DNA from: an uncultured Clostridia bacterium
Lineage (GTDB): Bacteria > Bacillota > Clostridia > Oscillospirales > Acutalibacteraceae
Direction of reading: 5' to 3'
Length of the DNA stretch: 64,000 nucleotides
Assembly: GCA_947624835.1 (NCBI GenBank)
Contig: CANQLX010000001.1
Location: forward strand, 1-64,000
Below are positions 7,460 to 15,973 of the stretch, in pieces. Position 1 is the stretch's first letter. Every line of letters starts with the position of its first letter. Below the pieces are notes generated by a model. It ran no database searches, had not been told where the DNA came from, and saw only the letters and a list, made by a program, of their open reading frames with translations. The position numbers and the translations under genes are program-made.

Positions 7460-9241
7460 CTACCCAGCAAAGACAACTTCACTGCCGGTGGCATAATTAT
7501 AATCACTGCCATTATCATCATAATAACTGTAATCATTATAATCATCGTAATTATCATAATAATCATCAAAATCTCCGTATGCGCACGGATCATATGTGGA
7601 AACGGTCATGTTTTCAAATTCCTCTTTAGTAATATCAAACAGATTTTTCTCGGCATTAATCGTATTCATTTCAGTTTCGGAGGAAATCTCAATTTTCACT
7701 GTCATAGTCTGAGCGTCTGATGAAGCGTATGATGAAACAGTCGGCACATCAAAGCTGAGCGTCACTTTATTGTCCTCCACCTTGGCATCGCAGGTATAGG
7801 ACTTCCCTCCGGCTGTTAATGTGAGCTTATTGTTAGCATTGTCATAGTCAAGTCTTGCAATCTCCTGACTTTCTGTTGCACTTTGCGTGACAGAACTTGC
7901 ACTGAGAATATACGATACAACATCACCATTCACTTCTTTATACAACGACGCACCAACACTTAACATACCGCTCGAAACTGTAAATTTGATATTCATATAA
8001 GGCTCTCTTGAAAATTCAAGTGTAATATTCATGCCTGCGGAGGTTGAGTCGGAAGCTTTAAAACTAAGTTCAAGTTTTGCTATTTCTTTGTTATCTTTTC
8101 TTATGTAGTTTTTAAGAACAATCATGATATCTTTTAATTCACTTTTTTCAGTGAGGTCTGAAATGAGCTTATCTATACTTTCTTCTATTTCTTCCGCTGA
8201 ATCATCATAGTTTGCAAGCTTATCCCTATTATTCTTTGTATAATCGACTAACTCTTCCTTTACATCATTCAAAATTGCAAGAATAGCATCATAATCCATT
8301 GTATATGTTACAATATCGGAAGATACATTGTTACCATTCACTGTCGCTGAGCCCTCCTCAACAGTAACCTTACAATCCTGTTCCAGCTTTTTGAGGAAAC
8401 TGTCACAAAGCTTTTTAAGTTCTTCATTAGAGGCATCTTTATCAGCCAATCCACGGTAAATATTTTCAAACTGATCAATAAATTGATTAAATTGTTCTTC
8501 ATTTATATTCAGGACATTATCCTTATCGGGTGAAAAAATTGAATTGCCTGCCTGCTCTCTGATTTTTCCTGAATCAATATAGTATTTGCCCTGCTTGCCG
8601 TTCATATCGAAATTGAAATCAATTCTGTTTACATCTGTGTAAAGTTCAAACAAAGCATTTTTTGAGGAATCTGAATACTGAACAGGAACATTAGAACCGC
8701 TCATCATAAAATAGTACTTATTATCAGGAATATTATATGATAACTTTACATCAGAAGATATCTTCTCCCCATTACTTCCCCGGTTCGCCTGTTCTGCTGA
8801 GAATTTTACACTTCCCTGCTCCTTACAGTTCTTCAGTACAGCTAAAATATCATTTTCGTCGGAATTGGAATTATCAAAATATGTCTGATACGAACTGTAG
8901 ACATATTTTGTCGGATTATTAACAAGAAAATCTCTTTCTGCTTTATTTTTGATAAATAAAAACGCAGTCACTCCCAACAAAGCTACCAAGAGTGCCACTA
9001 CAGCGATAATTATACCTCTTTTCGCAGCAGATGATTTTTTGCTCTGCATAACTCCTGCTGAATCATATGTCATTGCTGCCTGTGGGGCATTATTTGTAAA
9101 ACTTTCAAAATTCTGATAATTCTGTCTGTATGGATTATTATCAACAATCCGGTTATTTTCACCTACACTCAGCTTACAGCCGCATGACAGACAAAAGTTA
9201 TATCCTTCTTGACATTCCTTACCACATTGCGGACATAACAT
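7460..9241 (-). CDS. Zinc-ribbon membrane protein with large extracellular domain
   Basis: ATG 9241 follows GAAGGAG at good spacing, so the longer open frame to 9313 is not used; the protein is 593 residues. It opens with a zinc ribbon (MLCPQCGKECQEGYNFCLSCG), then a polar linker, one membrane helix (GIIIAVVALLVALLGVTAFLFI), and about 450 extracytoplasmic residues that look like beta-rich, DUF-type repeats. The C-terminus is an Asp/Tyr/Asn tail (DFDDYYDNYDDYNDY and more) before a short hydrophobic end. The ribbon-plus-helix layout is common in Clostridia membrane proteins of unknown role; no enzyme motif is visible. It is a single-gene unit ending in its own terminator. Confidence 0.8.
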   Translation of the reverse strand: MLCPQCGKECQEGYNFCLSCGCKLSVGENNRIVDNNPYRQNYQNFESFTNNAPQAAMTYDSAGVMQSKKSSAAKRGIIIAVVALLVALLGVTAFLFIKNKAERDFLVNNPTKYVYSSYQTYFDNSNSDENDILAVLKNCKEQGSVKFSAEQANRGSNGEKISSDVKLSYNIPDNKYYFMMSGSNVPVQYSDSSKNALFELYTDVNRIDFNFDMNGKQGKYYIDSGKIREQAGNSIFSPDKDNVLNINEEQFNQFIDQFENIYRGLADKDASNEELKKLCDSFLKKLEQDCKVTVEEGSATVNGNNVSSDIVTYTMDYDAILAILNDVKEELVDYTKNNRDKLANYDDSAEEIEESIDKLISDLTEKSELKDIMIVLKNYIRKDNKEIAKLELSFKASDSTSAGMNITLEFSREPYMNIKFTVSSGMLSVGASLYKEVNGDVVSYILSASSVTQSATESQEIARLDYDNANNKLTLTAGGKSYTCDAKVEDNKVTLSFDVPTVSSYASSDAQTMTVKIEISSETEMNTINAEKNLFDITKEEFENMTVSTYDPCAYGDFDDYYDNYDDYNDYSYYDDNGSDYNYATGSEVVFAG

Positions 9242-9427
9242 AAAATCACTCCTTCGTTTTAAGATAAAAGATGAAGATATATGACAAATATACCTGTTCC
9301 AATTATAAACCAAAAATTATAAAATGTGTTAAAAATGTATAAAGTTTTTTATTTTTGTATACTCTTACAAAAAATATGCAGAATTTTGATTAAATTAAAT
9401 AACATAATAACATTTAAATAAAGTTTT

Positions 9428-10405
9428 TTACTGCGTATTTTCCTTAAATACCTCAATATTTTTGCCGTCAGAAGCAATAATAACACTTCCGTCAAGGTCT
9501 GTTCTGCAAATTTCCGCACCGGAATTGCTTATTCTTTCTATTGTATATCTGTCCGGGAGATATTTATTATCATTTCCTACTGAAATTATTGCATATTTGG
9601 GTGAAACAGCATCAAGAAACTCTTCCGTGGTAGCGGTTTTACTTCCATGGTGTGCAACCTTAAGGATATCCGCACTGACATCTGTACTCTTATCGAGCAG
9701 TTCTTTTTCCGCCGCCTTACCGGCATCACCGGTGAAAAGCATCGAGATATTTTGATATGAAATTTTTACAATAAGGGAATTGTCATTATCATTACCGAAT
9801 TGTTTATTGGGTGATAATACATCAACTGTCATATCCCCGATCTTATATTTTCCCGTTTTCGGTCTTTGAATATGTATATTTTTGTCCTTTGCAGTTTTAT
9901 ACAGCAGCTTTTCGTCCTCGGTTGAACTTTCGTTTTCGCTGGGCGCATATTCACTTACCCATATTCTATCTATCTCACATTTATCCGATATGTGTGAAAA
10001 ATCACCTATATGGTCGCTGTCGCTGTGTGTAGCAATAAACAAATCTATATTTTCTACACCGAAATGCTGTAAATATCCTGCCGATCTGCCCTTTAAAGTG
10101 TATTCACCGGAATCAATCATTATGTTTACACTGTCTGTGTGGATAAGAATTGCATCACCGTTTCCGACATCTATGAAGTGAACCGAGAGCGGATAATCAT
10201 CTGCAACCATAGAAAATTCTGTTATTCCCAGAAAATTATAAACACTTTTGCATATGTTGTCATAAACACCTGATATATACAACAGGTATAATGCTATTAT
10301 CAAAAATACAGACATCACAGATACAAAAAATATCATGAGCTGTCTGTATTTTTTACGAACCTTAAAACGCTCCCAAGGAGTCAGATATCTAATTTTTCTC
10401 TTCAT
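9428..10405 (-). CDS. ComEC/Rec2-like metallo-beta-lactamase-fold hydrolase, membrane-anchored
   Basis: The 325-residue protein has a basic N-terminus and one membrane helix (FFVSVMSVFLIIALYLLYISGVY), then an MBL-fold domain of the ComEC C-terminal type. The metal-binding motif reads ATHSDSDHIGD (HxDxDH), with GDAGKAAEKEL and KVAHHGSKTAT further on. It lacks the ComEC competence channel domain, so it is a free-standing secreted or surface MBL protein; substrates in this subgroup may be nucleic acids or nucleotides, but this is inference. Its ATG overlaps the last 17 bases of the upstream CNNM-like gene and has no strong ribosome binding site, implying translational coupling. Confidence 0.85.
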   Translation of the reverse strand: MKRKIRYLTPWERFKVRKKYRQLMIFFVSVMSVFLIIALYLLYISGVYDNICKSVYNFLGITEFSMVADDYPLSVHFIDVGNGDAILIHTDSVNIMIDSGEYTLKGRSAGYLQHFGVENIDLFIATHSDSDHIGDFSHISDKCEIDRIWVSEYAPSENESSTEDEKLLYKTAKDKNIHIQRPKTGKYKIGDMTVDVLSPNKQFGNDNDNSLIVKISYQNISMLFTGDAGKAAEKELLDKSTDVSADILKVAHHGSKTATTEEFLDAVSPKYAIISVGNDNKYLPDRYTIERISNSGAEICRTDLDGSVIIASDGKNIEVFKENTQ

Positions 10406-11666
10406 ATTGATTAGGTGTATAAATCATCAGTATAGTATTGATACGTTGATCCTCAATGTCCGTAACTGTAATTTTAAGCTCTTTATATTCAAAAACAGAA
10501 TTTTCTTCCGGTATATCCCCTATCTGCTCAATTACCCAACCGCCTACGGATTTACTGTCTGAATCAATATATCTGTCGTCCTTGTCAATAAGCTCAAGCA
10601 TATCGTCTATATTCATGTCACCGCTTATTTCAAATGTATTATCGCTCAGCTTTTTGAATTTATGTTCTATTTCTTCGTCCTCATCCCATATATCCCCCAC
10701 AAGCTGTTCAAGAAGATCTTCCATTGTGGCTATTCCCAAAGTTCCGCCATAATCATCTGTAACAACAGCTATATGAACTTTTTTATATTTGAAGTCCGCC
10801 AGAAGCGAGGAAAGCTTTTTACTTCTGTATACAAAATATGCCGGCTGTATCATTGTTCTTATGTCAGGGACAACATTTCCGAGCAGAGCCTCAAGATAAT
10901 CACGAGTATGCAGTATTCCTACAATGTTATCAATATTATCCTTATATACAGGTATTCTTGTATATCGTTCGGCAAGTATAATTTCCTTAATTTTTTCCTT
11001 ATCCTCATCTATATCTATGGCTGTCATATCTACCCTCGGTGTGAGGATATCATAGGCAGTCTTTTCGTCAAAATCAAGTGCAGACTGTACAAGCTCGCTT
11101 TCCTGTTCCTCAAGCACACCCTCTTCTTCGATGCTTTCAACTATGTATTTAAGCTCGTCCTCCGTAACACTCGGTTCTTTTTCCTTATCCTTATTCTTTC
11201 CCGTAACCCTGGCAAACGCATTTTTTATTTTAAGCAAAACAAAACTGAAGGGTGTCAGAACCGCCATGATAAAAAGCAATATTGATGCTGTGGAAATGCA
11301 GATTTTTTCATTATTTTCAATAGCAAAATTTTTAGGAAGCACCTCGCCGCATATAAGCACTACAATAGTTATAACAACTGTACTTACAATAGTTCCGACG
11401 GCATCTCCCAAAAAAGACACAAACATCAACGTAGCAAGCGATGAGGAAGCTATATTAACTATGTTATTTCCAACCAGTATGGTCGAAAGTGCCTTGTCAT
11501 AATTCTCCGTTATATAAAGGGCCTTGGCAGCCTTCTTATCGCCGTTTTCAGCCTTATTCTTAAGCCGTATCTTGCTTACGGACGAAAATGCCGTTTCCGT
11601 CGCAGAGAAAAATGCCGAACACATTATCAGTACCGCTATTATAGCTGTCATCAGCCATATGTTCAA
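10389..11666 (-). CDS. CNNM/CorC (HlyC) family membrane protein with CBS pair
   Basis: The protein has an N-terminal CNNM (DUF21) transmembrane domain with the SAFFSATETAFSS motif and several helices, then two CBS domains (LTPRVDMTAIDIDEDK and IQPAYFVYRSKKL regions, about residues 205-330), and a C-terminal CorC/HlyC domain (GWVIEQIGDIPEE). CNNM/CorC proteins take part in Mg or related cation export. The open frame can begin at GTG 11675, but that codon sits inside the AGGAG. TTG 11666, 8 bases after AGGAG, is better and gives 425 residues. It overlaps the metallo-hydrolase gene by 17 bp, so the two are cotranscribed from the promoter at 11835-11863. Confidence 0.88.
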   Translation of the reverse strand: MNIWLMTAIIAVLIMCSAFFSATETAFSSVSKIRLKNKAENGDKKAAKALYITENYDKALSTILVGNNIVNIASSSLATLMFVSFLGDAVGTIVSTVVITIVVLICGEVLPKNFAIENNEKICISTASILLFIMAVLTPFSFVLLKIKNAFARVTGKNKDKEKEPSVTEDELKYIVESIEEEGVLEEQESELVQSALDFDEKTAYDILTPRVDMTAIDIDEDKEKIKEIILAERYTRIPVYKDNIDNIVGILHTRDYLEALLGNVVPDIRTMIQPAYFVYRSKKLSSLLADFKYKKVHIAVVTDDYGGTLGIATMEDLLEQLVGDIWDEDEEIEHKFKKLSDNTFEISGDMNIDDMLELIDKDDRYIDSDSKSVGGWVIEQIGDIPEENSVFEYKELKITVTDIEDQRINTILMIYTPNQYEEKN

Positions 11667-11671
11667 AAAAA

Positions 11672-11830
11672 TCACTCCTGTATTTTATTATCTTCATCAT
11701 ATTTTATTATTTTAAAACAATCCTCAGAGCTGCTCCGTAGAACCGTCGAGGGTACGTAAATCATTAAATTAAGATGATAATTGAAATTCTCAACCGTCAT
11801 TTCTACGGGGTCGATATCCCAATAACACAT
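11672..11830 (-). other. Leader of the CNNM-like gene; also an open 52-codon frame
   Basis: About 160 nt lie between the promoter and the TTG start. The leader contains CCGTAGAA (mRNA; plus-strand 11808-11801) and its perfect complement TTCTACGG (11742-11735), which could close a roughly 58-nt domain. The same stretch is an open frame from ATG 11830 (at the predicted transcription start, hence leaderless) to TGA 11674-11672, whose stop touches the next gene's AGGAG. The peptide (MCYWDIDPVEMTVENF...) has no ribosome binding site. It may be a structured cis-regulatory RNA, a small coupled protein, or both. It matches no riboswitch class that I recognise. Confidence 0.45.
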
Positions 11831-11834
11831 ACAA

Positions 11835-11863
11835 ATTATAATGCTTTACATCAATATTGTCAA
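11835..11863 (-). promoter_or_regulatory. Consensus promoter for the CNNM-MBL operon
   Basis: On the minus strand, TTGACA (11863-11858), 17 bp, TATAAT (11840-11835): a perfect sigma-A consensus. Confidence 0.9.
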
Positions 11864-11951
11864 GAAGCATATATCAAATGTGTGGACTCTATCATTAACA
11901 AACCGTGATTTCGGAACTTTTGTGATTAATGAATTATAGGATAAAGATTAT

Positions 11952-11990
11952 TTCGGGTCTGCCACATCTTATAAAAGCGGCAGACCCGAA
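11952..11990 (-). terminator. Perfect 12-bp hairpin after gene debris
   Basis: TTCGGGTCTGCC (11952-11963) pairs perfectly with GGCAGACCCGAA (11979-11990). The minus strand continues ATAATCTTTAT, a weak T tract, so it is probably the terminator downstream of the P-type ATPase and the debris at 12009-12148. Confidence 0.55.
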
Positions 11991-12008
11991 AACCCTACTG
12001 TTACAGTC

Positions 12009-12148
12009 TTATTTTGTTATTATTACTACACTTCCGTCTAAATTATGAATGTATGTTGGGATTATTATTTTTCCGCCGATCTTACATACCCTTAGTTATA
12101 AACCGCTCCGATTAAATCGTAAATGAATGATACTCTATCCCAAAACAT
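12009..12148 (-). pseudogene. Debris of one or two genes (methyltransferase start and an unknown C-terminus)
   Basis: ATG 12148 opens a frame reading MFWDRVSFIYDLIGAVYN and stops at 12094-12092. This closely resembles the start of Clostridia class I SAM methyltransferases (M-WD-VA-IYD). In another frame, 12095-12009 encodes LRVCKIGGKIIIPTYI then HNLDGSVVIITK and a stop, which reads like a real protein end but is unassigned. The remainder is gone. It lies between the P-type ATPase gene and a hairpin terminator. The assignment is tentative. Confidence 0.4.
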
Positions 12149-12162
12149 AGAGTCCCCCAAGT

Positions 12163-14046
12163 TTAAAGCTTCTTAACAAGCAATGCTCTTATTGCATTGA
12201 GAACAACAAGAACCATAACTCCAACATCTGCAAAAATAGCTGTCCACATATTTGCAAAACCCAACGCTCCCAATATAAGGCATAAAATTTTTACACCAAT
12301 GGCAAACCATATATTTTCCTTTACTATTATCAGACATTTTTTTGAAATTTTTATCGCCTTTGAAATTTTTAACGGGTCATCATCCATAAGGACAATATCA
12401 GATGCTTCAATGGCAGCGTCTGAACCCATTGCCCCCATGGCAATTCCGATATCCGCTCTTGATAGGACAGGGGCATCATTTATGCCGTCGCCGACAAATG
12501 CTATTGCCTCATTATTGTTTTTTCCGGAAATAAGCTTTTCCATTATATCGACCTTATCGGACGGCAGAAGATTGCTGTGAACCTCGTCAATTCCTAACCT
12601 TTTTGCTATATCCTCAGCAACAGATTTATTGTCACCCGTAAGCATAACGGTTTTTCTTATGCCTGCCTCTTTTAGCCCGGATATGGACTTTTTTGAATTT
12701 GTTTTAATAACGTCCGAAATAACAATACTCCCCACAAATTTATTATTTCTTGTCACATACACAACCGTTCCCACAGCTTCAGGAGTTGAATACTTCACAT
12801 TTATGCTGTCCATCAATTTGGCATTTCCGGCACAAACCGTATCCCCTTCTATTGTTGCTTTTATGCCATGTCCGGCTATTTCTTCAGTATTGTCGGGAAT
12901 CACTGTACTGTTATATTCAGAAACCGCATTTTTTACCGACATTGCAATCGGATGAGTTGAGTAATGCTCGGCAGCAGCCGCAAGACACAGAAGTTCAGAC
13001 TTTTCGATCCCGTTCGGATACACCCCGGTTACTTCAAAAACACCCTTGGTGAGTGTGCCTGTTTTGTCAAATACGACAGTATTGGTTTTCGATAGTGTTT
13101 CAAGATAATTTGAGCCTTTGATAAGTATTCCCTCTCTGCTTGCTCCGCCTATTCCGGCAAAAAAACTCAGCGGTATGCTTATCACAAGAGCACACGGACA
13201 GCTTATGACAAGAAATGTCAGGGCACGATATATCCAGTTTGTCCAATCCGCCGCTTGAGCAAGTATAAGAATATTAAACAGCGGAGGTAATATTGCGAGT
13301 GCTATTGCACTGAATATAACTGTCGGGGTATATATTTTCGCAAACTTGGAAATAAAATTTTCTGAACGTGATTTTCTTGAGCTTGCATTTTCTACAAGGT
13401 CGAGTATTTTTGATACTGTAGAATCTTCAAATTCCTTTGTTGTGCGTATTTTAATAAGTCCGCTCAGATTGACACAGCCGCTTATAACATCCTCACCTGT
13501 TTTAACACTCCTCGGAACACTTTCCCCTGTCAGTGCTACCGTATCAAGTGTGGAACTTCCCTCCTCAATAATTCCGTCAATCGGGATTTTCTCACCCGGC
13601 AGAACTGTTATTATTGTACCTACTTCAACTTCATCAGGATCTACCCTTTCAATTTTGCCGTTTGTTTCTACATTTGCGTAATCGGGTCTTATATCCATAA
13701 GCTCACTTATATTTTTTCGGCTTTTTCCCACAGCATAGCTCTGGAACCATTCTCCGATCTGATAAAACAGCATAACCGCAATAGCTTCAAGATAGTCGCC
13801 GTCCTCAATTATTGCAATCACCATTGCTCCAATCGTTGCCAATGCCATAAGCAGACACTCATCAAACGGCTGTAAATTAATTATTCCCTTGAATGCCTTA
13901 ATCAAAATATCATATCCGATAATGAAATAAGGTATAAGATACAGTGCCAATTTATACAGACCGCTCACAGGCACGAAAATAAAGGCCACCATAAGAACAC
14001 TTGCTATAATTATTCTTATCAGATTTTTCTTTTGCTTTTTTGTCAT
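12163..14046 (-). CDS. cadA: Heavy-metal-translocating P1B-type ATPase (Zn/Cd/Pb exporter type)
   Basis: This 627-residue P-type ATPase has two membrane helices, a third pair with a GEWFQSYAVG region, the actuator motif VALTGESVP, the metal-site helix ISCPCALVISIP (CPC), phosphorylation motif VFDKTGTLTKG and hinge FVGDGINDAPVLSRADIGIAMG. The CPC motif fits P1B pumps for Zn, Cd or Pb. Unlike most CadA/ZntA proteins it has no N-terminal HMA domain; that domain is encoded as a separate gene just upstream (14141-14359). A palindromic candidate operator at 14067-14086 sits between this start and that gene. With the ArsR regulator it forms a metal-efflux module. Cu is less likely, but the exact ion is unproven. 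Confidence 0.9.
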   Translation of the reverse strand: MTKKQKKNLIRIIIASVLMVAFIFVPVSGLYKLALYLIPYFIIGYDILIKAFKGIINLQPFDECLLMALATIGAMVIAIIEDGDYLEAIAVMLFYQIGEWFQSYAVGKSRKNISELMDIRPDYANVETNGKIERVDPDEVEVGTIITVLPGEKIPIDGIIEEGSSTLDTVALTGESVPRSVKTGEDVISGCVNLSGLIKIRTTKEFEDSTVSKILDLVENASSRKSRSENFISKFAKIYTPTVIFSAIALAILPPLFNILILAQAADWTNWIYRALTFLVISCPCALVISIPLSFFAGIGGASREGILIKGSNYLETLSKTNTVVFDKTGTLTKGVFEVTGVYPNGIEKSELLCLAAAAEHYSTHPIAMSVKNAVSEYNSTVIPDNTEEIAGHGIKATIEGDTVCAGNAKLMDSINVKYSTPEAVGTVVYVTRNNKFVGSIVISDVIKTNSKKSISGLKEAGIRKTVMLTGDNKSVAEDIAKRLGIDEVHSNLLPSDKVDIMEKLISGKNNNEAIAFVGDGINDAPVLSRADIGIAMGAMGSDAAIEASDIVLMDDDPLKISKAIKISKKCLIIVKENIWFAIGVKILCLILGALGFANMWTAIFADVGVMVLVVLNAIRALLVKKL

Positions 14047-14066
14047 ATTTATCCCCTCGCAAGCTA

Positions 14067-14086
14067 GATTAAACAGATGTTTAATC
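14067..14086. promoter_or_regulatory. Candidate ArsR operator, site A
   Basis: GATTAAAC-AGAT-GTTTAATC is a perfect inverted repeat with 8-bp arms, 20 bp before the P-type ATPase start. It shares the ATTAAA...TTAAT frame with site B at 14376-14393. It overlaps a possible minus-strand promoter (TTGAAA near 14095). Confidence 0.65.
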
Positions 14087-14140
14087 GTTTTTCAAAAATA
14101 TATCCCCACATAAGTGGGTTTATATCTTATATGTATTATC

Positions 14141-14359
14141 TTAAAAGAATATTTCACAGTCCGGTTCTACCTTGCGGCAGCTTTTGAGTACATTGGTCAT
14201 TACTGTATCTACATTAGCACCATCCTCAAACTCGATCTTCATTTTAAGTGTCATAAAATTTACTGTAGCATCCCTTACACCCTCGATTTTTTTAGCAGCA
14301 TCTTCCATTTTTGCCGCACAGTTTGCACAGTCAACCTCAATCTTATATGTTTTCTTCAT
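14141..14359 (-). CDS. Free-standing HMA metallochaperone
   Basis: This is a 72-residue HMA-fold protein with the metal-binding motif DCANCAAKMEDAAKKIEGV near residue 10 (CxxC). The best start is ATG 14359, 8 bases after AGGAG; the GTG at 14368 is inside the ribosome binding site. It sits directly upstream of a P1B ATPase lacking its own HMA domain, so it probably hands metal to the pump or senses it. Its C-terminus carries a further Cys (SCRKVEPDCEIFF). Its promoter (14404-14432) and operator (14376-14393) are the best-defined control region of the module. Confidence 0.88.
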   Translation of the reverse strand: MKKTYKIEVDCANCAAKMEDAAKKIEGVRDATVNFMTLKMKIEFEDGANVDTVMTNVLKSCRKVEPDCEIFF

Positions 14360-14375
14360 ATCAACCACTCCTATA

Positions 14376-14393
14376 ATTAAAAGATTGCTTAAT
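14376..14393. promoter_or_regulatory. Candidate ArsR operator, site B
   Basis: ATTAAAA-GATT-GCTTAAT has the same spacing as site A and is followed by TCG as in A. It covers the predicted start of transcription of the HMA gene. Confidence 0.6.
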
Positions 14394-14403
14394 CGTTAAA
14401 TAT

Positions 14404-14432
14404 AATATATCATACAATGGATAGGTTGTCAA
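14404..14432 (-). promoter_or_regulatory. Promoter of the HMA-ATPase operon
   Basis: On the minus strand, TTGACA (14432-14427), 17 bp, TATATT (14409-14404), immediately followed by operator site B. Confidence 0.8.
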
Positions 14433-14529
14433 TACATTTTTTTACTTTTTATTGTAAAATCACTATTGATTTTTAGGTCCGCATATTTTAAAATATACCT
14501 AAGTATTACATACCACGGAGGAAAGTAAA

Positions 14530-14895
14530 TTGTCAGACAAGGAAATTATACTGCCCCATAACCACAGTGAAAACGGCGGTCGTCTTGCTGAGGCTATGCC
14601 GTCAATAGAAACGATAAAAACCGTTGCTGATGCAATGAAACAGCTTGGAGATCCCAGCAGATTACGTATATTTTGGCTTTTATGCCATTGTGAAGAGTGT
14701 GTCATTGATATCGCAGCCGCAACAGGTATGTCAAGTCCTGCTGTATCTCATCATCTCAAACTGCTGAAAAGTGCGGGACTTATTGTTGCCAACCGCAACG
14801 GCAAGGAAATGTACTACCGTGCGGCAGATACCGATATGGTACTTAAGCTGCACCATACTATTGAAGAGGTAGCAAGAATATCATGTCCCGAATAG
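14530..14895 (+). CDS. ArsR/SmtB-family metal-responsive repressor
   Basis: The 121-residue protein has the ArsR winged-helix fold: AMKQLGDPSRLRIFWLLCHCEECVIDIAAATGMSSPAVSHHLKLLKSAGLIVANRNGKEMYYR. The recognition helix is SSPAVSHHLKLL. The CHCEEC segment in the alpha3 helix resembles the metal site of CadC/CmtR-type sensors, and His residues near both termini could add alpha5-type ligands. Translation starts at TTG 14530, 8 bases after GGAGGA. It is transcribed away from the HMA/ATPase genes and probably represses them through sites A and B. An AT-rich palindrome near 14485-14498 could be its own operator. The next gene ends only 16 bp beyond its stop, convergently. Confidence 0.9.
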   Translation: MSDKEIILPHNHSENGGRLAEAMPSIETIKTVADAMKQLGDPSRLRIFWLLCHCEECVIDIAAATGMSSPAVSHHLKLLKSAGLIVANRNGKEMYYRAADTDMVLKLHHTIEEVARISCPE

Positions 14896-14911
14896 GCAAT
14901 ATTGTATATTG

Positions 14912-15847
14912 TCAATCTTCTTCAACTGAATTTATTTCCGGCTTAATATGTTTTCTGTTCTTGAATATCCCCTTATTGTTATTGTACATAAACATAAGAA
15001 TTGCCATTGAGGAAATCACAATGTATCCAACAACACTGTATATGTCGGGAATTTCTCCAAGGAAAATAAAACCCAGTAGTGTTGCAAAAATTATTTGAGA
15101 ATAGTCATATACAGAAATTTCTCTTGCCGGAGCATAGCAATATGCAGCCGTTATTGAGAACTGACCGCCCGTTGCGGAAAGCCCTGCACCAAGAAGCATA
15201 AGAAGCTGCCACCATTCCATGGGATGATAGTCAAATATAAGAAACGGAAGCATTGTTATACACGAAAAGCCTGAAAAGAAAAATACAATAAGCGAGCCGT
15301 TTTCCCCTCTTTGCCCGAGTATTCTTACCATAGTGTATGCAAATCCTGCACACATTCCGCCGATAAGTCCTACTGCCGAGGGTATAAGCTCGATATTTTG
15401 GAAAGTCGGCTTAACTACGAACAGGGTACCGATAAACGCAATAAATACCGCTGCCCCCTGCAAAAATGTAAGCTTCTCTTTAAGAAGAACAAGAGAGAAA
15501 ATAATTACAAAAAATGGCGACATTTTATTGAGTATGGATGCATCTGCAAGTGCAATATGATCTATGGCATAGAAATTTCCCACTATGCCGAGAGTACCGA
15601 CTGCCGAACGCAAAAGGAGAAATTTAAGATTTCCCTTTTTCCATTTTAGGCTGCTTTTATTCTTCATTAATACGCCAAGTGCAAAGAATACCGCAACAAA
15701 ATTACGGAAAAAGCATTTCTGCATAGACGGAAGATCTCCCGAAAGACGCACAAATAAATTCATAAATGCGAAGCAAAATGCAGAAAGTATGATATAGAAT
15801 ATTGCCTTATAGCGTGGTTCAAGCTTAATTTTATTCAAATTTCTCAC
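14912..15847 (-). CDS. EamA/DMT-family transporter
   Basis: The 311-residue protein has about ten hydrophobic helices in two EamA repeats of the drug/metabolite transporter superfamily. The N-terminal FAFMNLFVRLSGDLPSMQKCFFRN and the mid-protein DASILNKMSPFFVIIFSLVLLKEKLT are typical repeat endings, with a second FLGEIP near the C-terminus. Substrate cannot be read from sequence. The likely start is GTG 15847, close behind AAGGATGG; a TTG three codons later is an alternative. It is a monocistronic minus-strand gene between the feo terminator and the convergent ArsR gene. Confidence 0.85.
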   Translation of the reverse strand: MRNLNKIKLEPRYKAIFYIILSAFCFAFMNLFVRLSGDLPSMQKCFFRNFVAVFFALGVLMKNKSSLKWKKGNLKFLLLRSAVGTLGIVGNFYAIDHIALADASILNKMSPFFVIIFSLVLLKEKLTFLQGAAVFIAFIGTLFVVKPTFQNIELIPSAVGLIGGMCAGFAYTMVRILGQRGENGSLIVFFFSGFSCITMLPFLIFDYHPMEWWQLLMLLGAGLSATGGQFSITAAYCYAPAREISVYDYSQIIFATLLGFIFLGEIPDIYSVVGYIVISSMAILMFMYNNNKGIFKNRKHIKPEINSVEED

Positions 15848-15908
15848 CCATCCTTCATATTTTACATTCAGAATTATAGCACATTTCCCGATAAAATGAA
15901 AGCTAAAA

Positions 15909-15947
15909 ACAAAATCCGCAGCCTGTTTTTGTGACTGCGGATTTTGT
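15909..15947 (-). terminator. feo operon terminator
   Basis: ACAAAATCCGCAG (15909-15921) pairs with CTGCGGATTTTGT (15935-15947). The minus-strand product ends in TTTTGTTTTT. Confidence 0.9.
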
Positions 15948-15973
15948 CTTTAGCAAGATTATGAAAGGATAAG

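Noticed and set aside
9428..10405. Reading this MBL protein as the competence channel ComEC
   Set aside because: It lacks the ComEC membrane channel domain and has a single membrane helix; only the C-terminal hydrolase-like domain is shared.
11941..12000. The 12-bp hairpin as a transposon end
   Set aside because: No second copy or target duplication is seen; a terminator is simpler.
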